A stretch of DNA of 64,000 nucleotides from the NCBI RefSeq assembly GCF_009828925.2, contig NZ_WUTY02000001.1:2634492-2698491 (forward strand), in the 5' to 3' direction. The notes under the pieces are model-generated. The model was not told where the DNA came from. It saw only the letters and a list, made by a program, of their open reading frames with translations, and searched no databases. The position numbers were made by a program, and so were the translations under genes. Shown here in pieces: positions 46,550-54,915 of the stretch (position 1 is its first letter; the number at the start of each line of letters is the position of its first letter). Source of the stretch: Methylicorpusculum oleiharenae (GTDB lineage Bacteria; Pseudomonadota; Gammaproteobacteria; Methylococcales; Methylomonadaceae).

Positions 46550-47735
46550 GGAAGCGCTGAATAAATCCCCCGCCAGGAGATGAGATAATAGCCTCTATCT
46601 GATCGTACCGAGACAAGCCGATGAATACCCCCACCCAAACCAGTTTTGCCGAACTTGAATATGCCAGCAAAAAACGCCAAACCCGGCGGGAAAAATTTCT
46701 GGCGGAAATGGCGCAACTGGTGCCATGGACGTTACTGTTGGCCCAACTCGAGCCGCATTATCCGAAGAGTGGCCGCCGTGGCTGGCAGCCGATGGCCCTG
46801 AATCGCATGCTCCGTATCTACTGCATGCAACAATGGTTCAGCTACTCGGACCGACAAATGGAAGATGCGCTGTATGAAATCGACAGCATTCGGCGTTTTG
46901 CCGGTTTTGGTAGCGTCACCGAAGCGCTGCCGGACGAAACCACGATTCTCAACTTCCGTCACTGGCTGGAGAAGCACAAGTTGACGGAGGTGCTGCTATC
47001 GACGGTCAACGACCACCTGAAAAACCAAGGCCTGTTGGCCTCCAAGGGCACGATGGTCGATGCCACGATTATTCACGCACCCAGCTCGACCAAGAATCAG
47101 GATCAAACACGCGATCCGGACATGCATCAAACCAAGAAAGGTAACCAGTGGTATTTCGGGATGAAAATCCACGTCGGCGCCGACGTCAATTCAGGGGCCG
47201 TACACAGCGTAACGGTGACTGCGGCCAACACGGCTGACATCGAGGAATTACCCAAGCTGCTCCGCGAAGACGATCAAGTCATCTTTGCCGACGCCGGCTA
47301 CACCAGCGATGATTATAAAAAAAGGCTCGCGGCATCTGGGTTTGAGTTGGTGCGTCAACGACAAACGCAAGCCCGGCAAAAACCTATCGAGCAGCCAGCG
47401 TAAGCGCAACCGCAAATACTCGTCGGTCAGAGCCCGTGTCGAATACATTTTTAGGATCATCAAGTGCCAGTTCGGCTTTCGCAAGACTCGCTACCGAGGC
47501 TTGGAGAAGAACACCGCCCAGGTGAACTGGCTGGTGGGTTTGGCCAATTTGTATCTGCTGCGCCGCCAGTTGATGGCGGCCTAGGCCGAAATCCGTCTAC
47601 CGTGCGCCGAAACACAGTAGACGGGAATAAAAACGCATGAACTGGGGCTATTTGAACGATCCGTAAACGCATTTTTGTAAAAAATTACGCTTGGGTCGCA
47701 AGGCGGGCTTGCAGTTTGATTTGTTCAGCGCTTCC
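46550..47735 (+). mobile_element. IS5-family insertion sequence
   Basis: About 1186 bp with inverted ends (GGAAGCGCTGAA(T/C)AAATC) and a 4-bp target duplication TTAA (46546-46549 and 47736-47739), as for the IS5 group. It lies after the BREX-like operon. Confidence 0.87.
46621..47584 (+). pseudogene. IS5-family transposase with frameshift
   Basis: The first frame (46621-47403) has an IS5-type DDE domain: MVDATIIHAPSST (first Asp), WYFGMKIHVGADVNSG and VIFADAGYTSDDY (second Asp). After the A7 run in TTATAAAAAAAGG the natural continuation moves frame and reads RKRNRKYSSVRARVEYIFRI (Glu) through to AGLANLYLLRRQ, ending at 47584. Either a -1/+1 programmed shift or a dead transposase; the latter is more likely without a stem or slippery motif typical of the group. 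Confidence 0.75.
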
Positions 47736-47790
47736 TTAATGATCTTTTGGCAAATATACAAACCCACTGTCAGATATGATCCGGACAAAT

Positions 47791-47820
47791 GTAACGTACT
47801 GGCCTAAACCAGTACGTTAC
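47791..47820 (-). terminator. Hairpin after the right OB-like paralogue
   Basis: A 12-bp perfect stem (GTAACGTACTGG / CCAGTACGTTAC) with a 6-base loop lies 7 bases beyond the stop of the gene at 47827. Same architecture as the hairpin at 32408. Confidence 0.55.
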
Positions 47821-47826
47821 TTGTGT

Positions 47827-48222
47827 TTAAAAATTCATCGCATCGAATTCAGATGGGTAGCTAGGATTGGCTTTCTCGATCTCCAGTTGATAGCGATTAA
47901 AGCGTTCACCGGGTTGCTTACCAAAAAACTTAATAAGGATTGAGTCGCCCACTTCAGCCTGTTTACGTTTCATGCCTTCCTGTAACCAACCACTTAAAAA
48001 AGCCGAGGCGAGTTCACCTGTATCAGCGAGTTTCACGGTTACTGTATGTTGCTCGCCGTACACAGGGTGCTCAAAGCTATGGACGCCATTAATAGTGCCC
48101 AAAATATCGCCATCTCGTTCAAAATTCCAGTGCCTAGCCTTGTCGTTTGAGCTTCCATTCGCTTCACCGTTGGCAATCGCTCTTAATCGTGCGAATTTAT
48201 CTTTTGGATTATTTGTAGACAT
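47827..48222 (-). CDS. Small paralogous protein, copy right of BREX-like operon
   Basis: 131 residues, starting MSTNNPKDKFARLRAIANGE. It shares the KFA.L.A....E, YG.Q.T, GDS.LI...GK and EKAN motifs with the gene at 32446 (roughly one third identity by eye). Both lie on the minus strand and bracket the BREX-like operon, with related 3' hairpins and a shared upstream motif. Likely an OB-like fold; function not known. Confidence 0.6.
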   Translation of the reverse strand: MSTNNPKDKFARLRAIANGEANGSSNDKARHWNFERDGDILGTINGVHSFEHPVYGEQHTVTVKLADTGELASAFLSGWLQEGMKRKQAEVGDSILIKFFGKQPGERFNRYQLEIEKANPSYPSEFDAMNF

Positions 48223-48293
48223 ACTATGTTCCTAAATCAATTAATAAATGAAACGCATAAGCTGGTTCGTATGCAGATGAATAACTAATGCGT

Positions 48294-48317
48294 GGAAAGA
48301 TATTCTCTCCATATGAT
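48294..48317. promoter_or_regulatory. Operator candidate upstream of the right paralogue
   Basis: GGAAAGATATTCTCTCC followed by ATATGAT, an imperfect palindrome about 72-95 bp before the start at 48222, and a match for the perfect palindrome upstream of the other copy. Confidence 0.4.
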
Positions 48318-48394
48318 ATGCAAAGTTAGTCACTGTGATTTTCATTGCTGATAGTGTGAGTTATTGATTTTTCAATAAAATAACGGATCAACCC

Positions 48395-48865
48395 ATGCCG
48401 GCTGAGATGCAAGTGAAGTTAAAGGGAATTTGGCAGAAGATTCAGCAAACCTTACCTGGCACTGCATTCAATTTCGATTTTTGGACAGTATGCACACCAC
48501 GCCGATCCACGTATGCTGCCTGCCGCGCTGTCATTGCGGCACGAAATCAAGATTTTAGTAAGGAAGAGGCTATGATCTTAGCGATACAGCAGGCTTATTA
48601 TTTAGACGCCAAAAATCCAGCCGATTTGTCCACGCTGTTTGAGTAGGCATCGGATATTGGATTAGATCACGAATGCTTTGAAGCAGACATGAAAAGCTCA
48701 GCCGACAACCAAGCGCTCATGCAGGAAATTAAACTCACTCAAACACTGAATGTAAAAGGTTTTCCAACGCTGCTTCTGGAAAATGGAGGCCTAGTTACCG
48801 CAATTGCGCATGAATACAACAATGCCAACAACGCACTGCTCCAGATTAAGCAACTTAGCCAGTGA
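48395..48865 (+). pseudogene. DsbA-family oxidoreductase fragment with amber stop
   Basis: The frame reads FNFDFWTVCTPRRSTYAACR and KEEAMILAIQQAYYLDAKNP, typical of the helical insertion of DsbA-like proteins, then TAG at 48644-48646, then continues in the same frame with VKGFPTLLLENGG (the conserved cis-Pro region) to a TGA at 48863-48865. The N-terminal part with the CXXC active site is absent, so even without the stop it would lack its redox site. A dead remnant. Confidence 0.75.
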
Positions 48866-49103
48866 AACAATTTTCGACTAGGATATGTAACTGGTTAAGA
48901 TGTGTACGAGGTTTCAAAGGTGGCTAACGACCCCAAGCAGCCGATGAAGATTGATTTGAAAAGACAAGAAAAGGCAGATAGGCTGCCATTCAAAATGTAG
49001 GTGCGATTAGCTTGTGTAATCGTACATTTCGAAGTCAACATTCCTCCAATTAAGCTATCGCTAATCGGAGCGGGCTTAAAATATTCAAAAGTTTTGGTGA
49101 TTA

Positions 49104-49982
49104 ATGGAAGTTAATATTCAATTGGAAGATTTGATAAGGGAAGTACAAAGAAAACTGGGTAGGAACGTTATTTTGTTCCAGCAGATTGAACACATGTTGA
49201 AATATATGCTGATACATCAAGATATTAAATTTTTCCGTGCCCAAGGAGAAATGAAATCAAATCTGCAAGAGCGAAAAAATACCTTTGTCAACCAGACTCT
49301 TGGAAACGTTGCAAAACATTTTGTAGAAAATAGTTTTACAACTTATGAGCAAGGTGATGATAATAGTGTTTCTGATGAAGCTTCAAAATGCGTGATGTCT
49401 TTTACAAGAGGTCCGATGCTTTGTGATGAGGATTTTTATAATCAAAGAAAGTATGCACTCACCGCACTGATAGCAGAACGAAATGAATTGATTCATCATT
49501 TTTTACCAAAATGGAACTTTGGCAATTATGAAAGTGCAAAGGCTGCCGAGCAATATTTAGATCAGCAAAGGGAAAGGGTTTTTCCAGAGTTTGAACTTAT
49601 CAAATCTATTACTGAGAGTTTTCAGGAAGCTGGGAAGCAACTATCAGAGTATTTGACAACTGATGAGGGGTGGAAAGAACTTGAGCTCTCACCATTAAGG
49701 GATAGTCGTCATATCGCTTGGCTAGTAGTATTTGCAATTAAAAGAAAGCGTGATAATGGATGGGCCGTATTGGATGCTGCTCGTGTTTTTGTTCATCAAA
49801 ATGTTGATGAAAGTTGGCTGGCGGATGAGTTGATTTGGATAAAAAAAAGACATGGATGTAAAACACTTAGGGAAATTGCTGAAAAATCAGAATATTTTGA
49901 GATTTTGGAGGAGGCAACCAATAAGGGTGGAGTTCGAATTCTCTATCGAGTCAAACCAGGTCTGGAATTCGATATTCAGTAA
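49104..49982 (+). CDS. HEPN-like and OST-HTH/LOTUS domain protein
   Basis: 292 residues. The first half has RNVILFQQIEHMLKYML and AERNELIHHFLPKW, whose RNELIHH fits a HEPN R-x4-H RNase motif. The C-terminal 90 residues (GWAVLDAARVFVHQNVDESW through ILYRVKPG) resemble the OST-HTH/LOTUS RNA-binding fold. Such proteins are predicted to act on RNA. It stands alone. The combination fits a defence or TA-like RNase, but function is inferred only. Start ATG 49104 has a weak ribosome-binding site. Confidence 0.6.
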   Translation: MEVNIQLEDLIREVQRKLGRNVILFQQIEHMLKYMLIHQDIKFFRAQGEMKSNLQERKNTFVNQTLGNVAKHFVENSFTTYEQGDDNSVSDEASKCVMSFTRGPMLCDEDFYNQRKYALTALIAERNELIHHFLPKWNFGNYESAKAAEQYLDQQRERVFPEFELIKSITESFQEAGKQLSEYLTTDEGWKELELSPLRDSRHIAWLVVFAIKRKRDNGWAVLDAARVFVHQNVDESWLADELIWIKKRHGCKTLREIAEKSEYFEILEEATNKGGVRILYRVKPGLEFDIQ

Positions 49983-50358
49983 TAGTTTAACGTAGCTGTA
50001 TTGTGAACAGCTGATATTTGGAGAAGTTGCCGATAAAATCGGTTACCCTGCGCGAATATTGATTGACAACAAACCTTGGTCAGCCCGGATGATGTAAACA
50101 GCGTGCACCGCATCGTTCGCGATTGGTGCGGTTCGTAAACTCACCACAGCCTCCGCCTGCTTTTGGCTTGAAATTTGCCACCGGCACTTTTTTTCATCTG
50201 GCGAATATTGGCCGTACGTAGTTACGCGGTCATAATGACAATTTGTTCGCCTAATACCGAACAGTCAAGTGAGTCAGGGTTAACTAACTAAATTGGAAAG
50301 TTACCCGGGCCGACCAGTTTTGGCTTTCTCGATTAGAGTGGTCATGCTGGTTTCGCTC
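49983..50358. other. Gap with degenerate repeat copy
   Basis: No supported gene. 50230-50326 matches the similar relic at 31413-31513 (about 70 percent). The rest shows nothing recognisable. Confidence 0.4.
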
Positions 50359-50401
50359 AAAAAAAAGAAAAAACCTCCATCAGGGTATTTCCCTGATGGA
50401 G
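50359..50401 (-). terminator. Factor-independent terminator of radC
   Basis: An 11-bp perfect stem (CTCCATCAGGG / CCCTGATGGAG) with loop TATTT, followed on the minus strand by a long U-rich run (complement of 50359-50373). Textbook shape, directly after the RadC gene ends at 50440. Confidence 0.85.
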
Positions 50402-50439
50402 TGAAAATGACAGGCCCAAACTCCGTGATTAGGGTCCCC

Positions 50440-50913
50440 TCACAACAAGCCGTGCTCGGCAAAGGAATAGACGGTTTCCCCGACGACGAAATGATCGAGT
50501 ACGCGGATGTCGACCAAGGCCAAGGCCGCTTTGAGTTTGTCGGTAATCACTTTGTCTGCTTGACTGGGTTCGCTGATGCCTGACGGGTGATTGTGCGCCA
50601 TGATCAAGGCCGCCGCGTTATGCTGAAGAGCGGCTTTGACCACTTCGCGCGGGTATACGCTAGCCCCGTCAAGGGTCCCTCTGAATAATTCTTCGCAGGC
50701 AATGAGTCGGTGCTGGTTGTCTAAAAACAAACACAGGAACACTTCGTGTTTGAACGGTGCCAGTTTTAATTTGATACAGTCCTTGGCTTTATCCGGACTG
50801 GTCAAGGGTTCGCCTTTGCTGAAACAGCGGTTGTATATTTGGATAGCTTCGAAGATCACATCGTCTTCATCTGCCACTCGGTACCGATTATTGGCGCCTC
50901 GAAGGTATAACAT
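50440..50913 (-). CDS. radC: RadC-family JAMM protein
   Basis: 157 residues, the short form found on mobile elements. The JAMM metal-binding motif is [20 protein letters not shown] (His-x-His and Asp), preceded by a beta-rich N-terminal part with [16 protein letters not shown]. The start is at ATG 50913 after GGGAG. RadC on islands is a predicted metalloprotease or DNA-associated protein of unclear role, usually next to YqaJ/DUF932 genes, as here. It ends with a strong terminator. Confidence 0.9.
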   Translation of the reverse strand: MLYLRGANNRYRVADEDDVIFEAIQIYNRCFSKGEPLTSPDKAKDCIKLKLAPFKHEVFLCLFLDNQHRLIACEELFRGTLDGASVYPREVVKAALQHNAAALIMAHNHPSGISEPSQADKVITDKLKAALALVDIRVLDHFVVGETVYSFAEHGLL

Positions 50914-50941
50914 GGGTTTTCTCCCGTGATTATGAAAGCCC

Positions 50942-50979
50942 GAACAACGCCTTTTCCCATCCGGGAAAAGGCGTTGTTC
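50942..50979. terminator. 17-bp perfect hairpin upstream of radC
   Basis: Arms GAACAACGCCTTTTCCC and GGGAAAAGGCGTTGTTC with a 4-base loop, lying between the RDF-like gene end (51164) and radC. Probably ends or attenuates the upstream transcript. Confidence 0.65.
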
Positions 50980-51163
50980 CGGTAGGGTTGTTAAAAAATA
51001 ATTGAAACATTTCCCGCATTTCCGTTAAGAGACGGCTGTGATGGGATCGGGATTAAAAGTCGTCGATGACGAGAGATGCAGGATGGCGGGTCTTAGTCAA
51101 AGAGGACGAGCGTTCCACGGATAGGCAGAACTCAAGCCACCGAGTCAGTAAAACAACGCGGCG

Positions 51164-52093
51164 TTACCGCGCGTTAGGGATTGGCAAAGTTAGCGTGGGT
51201 AACTCAGGTGTTTGCAACTGCCGAGCTTTCGTCTCCAGTTGGGTGGCTAAAGAGGGCCTTGGCATTGACTGGACAGCGCTGGCTTCAGTCGGCTCTTCCG
51301 GAAAAAACTCTTCGACGACCGTCGAACCGTCCTCTTCATTGTCCTCAAACGCGCCATTACCAAAGCCCACGCGTGCGGCCTGATCCAGCGCGGTTTGATC
51401 GAAGCCTGACACGTGGCGTTGTTCTTCGATCTGCTTCGCGGCGTGGATCGCCTCTTCAATGCTTTGATCGCCGCGTAAGGTAATGTCAACATAATAGATC
51501 GCCGAGCCATGGCTTTGTCGGGTGGTTTTGCCGCGCAATTTCAATTCCAGCGGCAGGCACGACAGCCGATTGCCGGAAAGGGCCTTGAAGTATTGCAAGC
51601 GAGCGGTTAAGGTGCGGATACTGTTGAAACCGGTCGTCCGGAAGATAAAGCTTCCTAACGGATCGTCATCGCCAATCAATACATTTAAACGGCCATAGGG
51701 TTTGCAGGCACCGGCTTGGGCCAGGCCGCACCCTTCCGGTGCCGGACACGGCAGACAGACAATACCCTCATCTGTTTTGCGCCGACAGGTTTCCCCGTTA
51801 CCGACGCACAATGGCCGACCGGTTTTTCGATCGAACAAGCTGTATTCGGCCCGAAAGTTTAAATCCGGCTCGTTAAACAGCAAGCGAATCGGTATGCTGC
51901 GAATTTTACCGCCTTGCTGGGTGCGCAAAGTGCTGTCAAAGGGGTGCGCTATCCAGCCGTCTCTGCCTTGTAACTGAATGGTGAGGGTAAATTGATCTTC
52001 TTTCATCGGTAAGCGCATACCGTCCTTTTCGACGATCTTGCCGATAGAAATCCGGCCAAGGACTGGCGGGGAAATGACTAAACCTTTTAACAT
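51164..52093 (-). CDS. Recombination-directionality-factor-like protein (Gp3-type)
   Basis: 309 residues with the pattern of island proteins often named hydrolase/metal-binding or recombination directionality factor: GLVISPPVLGRISIGKIVEK at the start, CVGNGETCRRKTDEGIVCLP (cysteine pairs that could bind a metal), CGLAQAGACKPYGRLNVLIG and DPLGSFIFRTTGFNSIRTL. If it is a directionality factor it would help excise the island, although this family is more linked to serine recombinases than to tyrosine ones. A low-complexity acidic segment follows residue 240. It lies with YqaJ and DUF932 genes, each with its own hairpin between. Confidence 0.7.
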   Translation of the reverse strand: MLKGLVISPPVLGRISIGKIVEKDGMRLPMKEDQFTLTIQLQGRDGWIAHPFDSTLRTQQGGKIRSIPIRLLFNEPDLNFRAEYSLFDRKTGRPLCVGNGETCRRKTDEGIVCLPCPAPEGCGLAQAGACKPYGRLNVLIGDDDPLGSFIFRTTGFNSIRTLTARLQYFKALSGNRLSCLPLELKLRGKTTRQSHGSAIYYVDITLRGDQSIEEAIHAAKQIEEQRHVSGFDQTALDQAARVGFGNGAFEDNEEDGSTVVEEFFPEEPTEASAVQSMPRPSLATQLETKARQLQTPELPTLTLPIPNAR

Positions 52094-52127
52094 GATGAAC
52101 TCCTGTGCGTGTTGACGCTAAACAGCA

Positions 52128-52177
52128 AACATACCGTCCTGAACCGGGATCTCTCCCCGTTCAGGGCGGTGGTATGT
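52128..52177. terminator. Imperfect long hairpin after yqaJ
   Basis: Arms AACATACCGTCCTGAAC and GTTCAGG with GGTATGTT, located 26 bp after the YqaJ stop and 35 bp before the start of the RDF-like gene. One of the hairpins separating genes in this module. Confidence 0.5.
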
Positions 52178-52202
52178 TGGTTTGGGTTGTTGCGTTGACG
52201 GG

Positions 52203-53219
52203 CTAGTCGGCGGTTTGCACGAGGAAACGCCGGCTGCCGGTTTTGGTGGTGGCATACTGCTGTAACAGGGTCGGTTGCTCTTTGAGCAGACGGGGGGTGT
52301 CCAAGACGACGCTGTCCTTGGCTTTCTTCCAGGTCACCGAGCCGGTTTCAAAGGTGGCTTTGCTGGCATCGCCAATGGCTTGCTGCAAGGTTTGCTTGAA
52401 CAGGGCTTCTTGCTGTTCCAATTCCGCCAGGCTTTGCCGGACATTGACTAAATCGGCGAAGGTCGCCGAAAGTGGAACGTCCTGACTGAAATCCAGGGTT
52501 GCGCCACTGTCGTGCGGATACAAACAGCGCAAGGCTAAATCCGCCGATTCCGAACCGTCTGCTGGCGGTGGTGTATCGGTTTCCACGTAATGCCAAAAGC
52601 GTTGTTCCAGTTGAATCAACCGCGCGATCAAGGCCTCGTCACGGTGGATGCGATGGATTTCCAGGGCTTGACCGCCGAGCAATACCGCGACATCCGCCGT
52701 GGCTTTACCGGTGACGGCTAATTGATGCTGTACCTGTAACTGCACGTATTCCGGTACCCCGTCCCGCCATAACCGAGCTCCGTTAATACCGGCAGTTTTA
52801 CATTCCAGGATGTGTACCTCGTCACAACCTACCACTTCGCGGTCGATATTAGCCAGCATCCAAAACAAGTGGGGATGCGGGTGCTGCAGTACGGCATTGA
52901 TACGGCGGACCTTGTGTCCGGTTCGTTGCCGGTAATGCGCCGCCACAATCGGTTCTAACAGATTGCCCCAGTAGGTGGGACTGGTTTCATCGTGTGGATC
53001 GATTTTCGGCAGATTGTCATCGCGGCCGGTTTTCTCCAGCCACAGTTCCAGCTGTGATTGGTAAGGATTTAAGCCGACGGCTGCAGCGGCGTCGGAACTG
53101 CCAATACCGCGTTTTCTGATGGCCAGCCAGTCTTCGCGCGGCATATCTTTGGTTTTAACCAGACGCAAGGCGGGTTTGGCCTTCTGGATAGGTGTGATTT
53201 GTAAAGCGGTTTCGGTCAT
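52203..53219 (-). CDS. YqaJ-family viral recombinase (exonuclease)
   Basis: 338 residues. The start at 53219 is chosen for AGGAGG just upstream (53222-53228 on the minus strand); a longer frame from 53282 lacks one. The motifs of the lambda-exonuclease fold include GIGSSDAAAAVGLNPYQSQL, GNLLEPIVAAHYRQRTGHKV (Glu) and HILECKTAGINGARLW (Glu-Cys-Lys catalytic strand) followed by VPEYVQLQVQHQLAV (Gln motif). It predicts 5'-3' resection for single-strand annealing recombination. The partner annealase (RecT or Bet) is not seen. Confidence 0.9.
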   Translation of the reverse strand: MTETALQITPIQKAKPALRLVKTKDMPREDWLAIRKRGIGSSDAAAAVGLNPYQSQLELWLEKTGRDDNLPKIDPHDETSPTYWGNLLEPIVAAHYRQRTGHKVRRINAVLQHPHPHLFWMLANIDREVVGCDEVHILECKTAGINGARLWRDGVPEYVQLQVQHQLAVTGKATADVAVLLGGQALEIHRIHRDEALIARLIQLEQRFWHYVETDTPPPADGSESADLALRCLYPHDSGATLDFSQDVPLSATFADLVNVRQSLAELEQQEALFKQTLQQAIGDASKATFETGSVTWKKAKDSVVLDTPRLLKEQPTLLQQYATTKTGSRRFLVQTAD

Positions 53220-53281
53220 GGTGACCTCCTGAGTGGTTAAGTAAAATAGCTTGAAAGACAAAATGCACGGACTAACAGACA

Positions 53282-53322
53282 CAAAAACGCCCGGTCAGCC
53301 CTAAAGCTGACCAGGCGTTTTG
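53282..53322. terminator. Hairpin between DUF932 and yqaJ
   Basis: Two-part stem (CAAAAACGCC plus GGTCAGC, pairing GCTGACC plus GGCGTTTTG) with a CCTAAA-type loop and one bulge. It lies upstream of the YqaJ start and downstream of the DUF932 gene (stop at 53397). Confidence 0.6.
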
Positions 53323-53396
53323 TCAGGGGTGGGTGTTAAGGTGTGAGCGTTATGCCATGAGCGTTATGTCAGGGTTAAAGCGTGAGTCCCTCTGGA

Positions 53397-54365
53397 TTAA
53401 GCGGCCAGCTTTAAGGCCGCCTCCAGGGCTTTGTGCTTGATAGTCGCGCCTTGGCCGAACCAGGCGGAATCCATGCGGCTCTCGGTACTGCGCGCCCGTT
53501 TTTCATGGTCAACATACTCGGTGACTGCATTGAGCAAGCCCCAGGCGGTGCCTTTGGCCGACTCCAGATCGGCACCGTGGCCCTGACCTTCGTACAGGCT
53601 TTGCACTTTTTTGAGTGCCCGTTCGTTACTCAAGGCCACCGGCTCGCCATTCACGGACGGCGATTCGCACAGCACACGCAAAAAGTAGTTCATCGCTTCA
53701 TGCGATTTTACTTTGCGCTCTGCCAGTGTGCGCATCCGGTACATGAAGGACTCCCATTGCGAGACCGCCACGCCCAATTGCTGTTTAACGGCTTGGGCAT
53801 CGAACTTGGTGCTGTGCGGTACCTTGATCGCTTGCGTTGCGCCATTGATCGCGATGGTCAAGGTGTTGTTACAAACTACCCTAATGGTCGTGGGCGTCGC
53901 TGTGGTCGCTAACGTGCCGTCACAGGAGGTGGCCAACAGCAGATAGCCATAGACCTGATCGCTGCCTTTCAGACTGGCGGCTTGTCCGGTCTTGGCCAAA
54001 GCCCAGAACTTCTTACCGCCTTTCAACACACCGGCAGTTTCCAGTTCGTAACCGGCAATCTCGGTTAAGTCCCTATAAAACTCTAACACCTCGCGGGGTT
54101 GCACAATTTGATAACGATTAGATACCACCGACAAAGCCTGCTTGGTATCGGACCGGTACAACACCTTTTGGTCCGCAAAGGTATGGATCGTGCCGAGGTG
54201 ACCAACCTGATCGGCCATGAAGCGAACTTCGGATTCTTGAATTTGCCAGTCCATACCGGCTTGTTTGGCCCAGACTTCCAGGGGCTGTTGGGGGGCGAGT
54301 AGATTGCCCAGGCCATGCCAGGGCATTTGGCCGACATAGGCCATTTGTTCCAGTAAATGTGCCAT
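53397..54365 (-). CDS. DUF932 phage/plasmid-like protein
   Basis: 322 residues, very like the phage/plasmid-like TIGR03299/DUF932 family: MPWHGLGNLL near the start, FYRDLTEIAGYELETAGVLK, and RVVCNNTLTIAINGATQAIK. It is common on islands and plasmids together with YqaJ and RadC; molecular role unknown, with a DNA-recombination or anti-restriction link only inferred from neighbours. It lies 14 bp after the glycine-zipper gene. A TCCTCCTC run (GAGGAGGA on the minus strand) gives a strong ribosome-binding site. Confidence 0.88.
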   Translation of the reverse strand: MAHLLEQMAYVGQMPWHGLGNLLAPQQPLEVWAKQAGMDWQIQESEVRFMADQVGHLGTIHTFADQKVLYRSDTKQALSVVSNRYQIVQPREVLEFYRDLTEIAGYELETAGVLKGGKKFWALAKTGQAASLKGSDQVYGYLLLATSCDGTLATTATPTTIRVVCNNTLTIAINGATQAIKVPHSTKFDAQAVKQQLGVAVSQWESFMYRMRTLAERKVKSHEAMNYFLRVLCESPSVNGEPVALSNERALKKVQSLYEGQGHGADLESAKGTAWGLLNAVTEYVDHEKRARSTESRMDSAWFGQGATIKHKALEAALKLAA

Positions 54366-54379
54366 GATTCATCTCCTCC

Positions 54380-54733
54380 TCACGCCAACGGTTCATCGGC
54401 ATCGCCGAACTGCAATCCGCAATCCTGGCACACGTAGTTGTGTAACACCTTTTGGTCGATGACCTGGCCCAGCTTGGCGCCGGTCACACCCGCCGCGGTG
54501 GCCCCGATCAAAGCACCCATCAAAGCGCCGCCAACTGATCCGGCAGCGGCTCCGACCGGACCGCCCAATAAACCTACGGTCGCGCCAAGCTCGGCACCCA
54601 TAGCGGCACCGGAACTGGAGGCCACCCAACCGCTCATGGCGCCGCCGACGGCACCGACCGTGCCACCCATTCGCTTGGCGCGGTCTAACGTAATCACCTG
54701 ATGTGATCGACAAATCGGACATTGCATACCCAT
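54380..54733 (-). CDS. Zinc-ribbon protein with glycine-zipper membrane segment
   Basis: 117 residues. The start at 54733 is set by AGGAG upstream. Organisation: an N-terminal CPICRSHQ zinc-ribbon half, an alanine/glycine-rich central hydrophobic region of about 75 residues (GxxxG pattern, e.g. GGPVGAAAGSVGGALMG), and a C-terminal CQDCGLQF pair completing the zinc ribbon. A short membrane-inserting protein, possibly a toxin-like or channel-like partner of DUF932, with which it is coupled. No name assigned. Confidence 0.7.
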   Translation of the reverse strand: MGMQCPICRSHQVITLDRAKRMGGTVGAVGGAMSGWVASSSGAAMGAELGATVGLLGGPVGAAAGSVGGALMGALIGATAAGVTGAKLGQVIDQKVLHNYVCQDCGLQFGDADEPLA

Positions 54734-54880
54734 CGCTAATACTCCTAAACAAAAATGCCGGAGGTATTCTTGGATAGCTGAACGCAATAGCGCACAGATA
54801 CTTCCAGGACTACCATCCGGCTGGAAAAGACCAACGCTGACGTCTGGCGTCATGCGTTGAATGACAAAAGCAAGCGCACT

Positions 54881-54915
54881 CATCCGCGAGTAGACGCAAG
54901 GTCTACTCGCGGATG
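54881..54915. terminator. 15-bp perfect hairpin upstream of the glycine-zipper gene
   Basis: Stem CATCCGCGAGTAGAC / GTCTACTCGCGGATG with loop GCAAG. It lies 148 bp upstream of the glycine-zipper start on the minus strand. Could be an operator, a leader hairpin, or the end of an upstream transcript. Confidence 0.5.
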
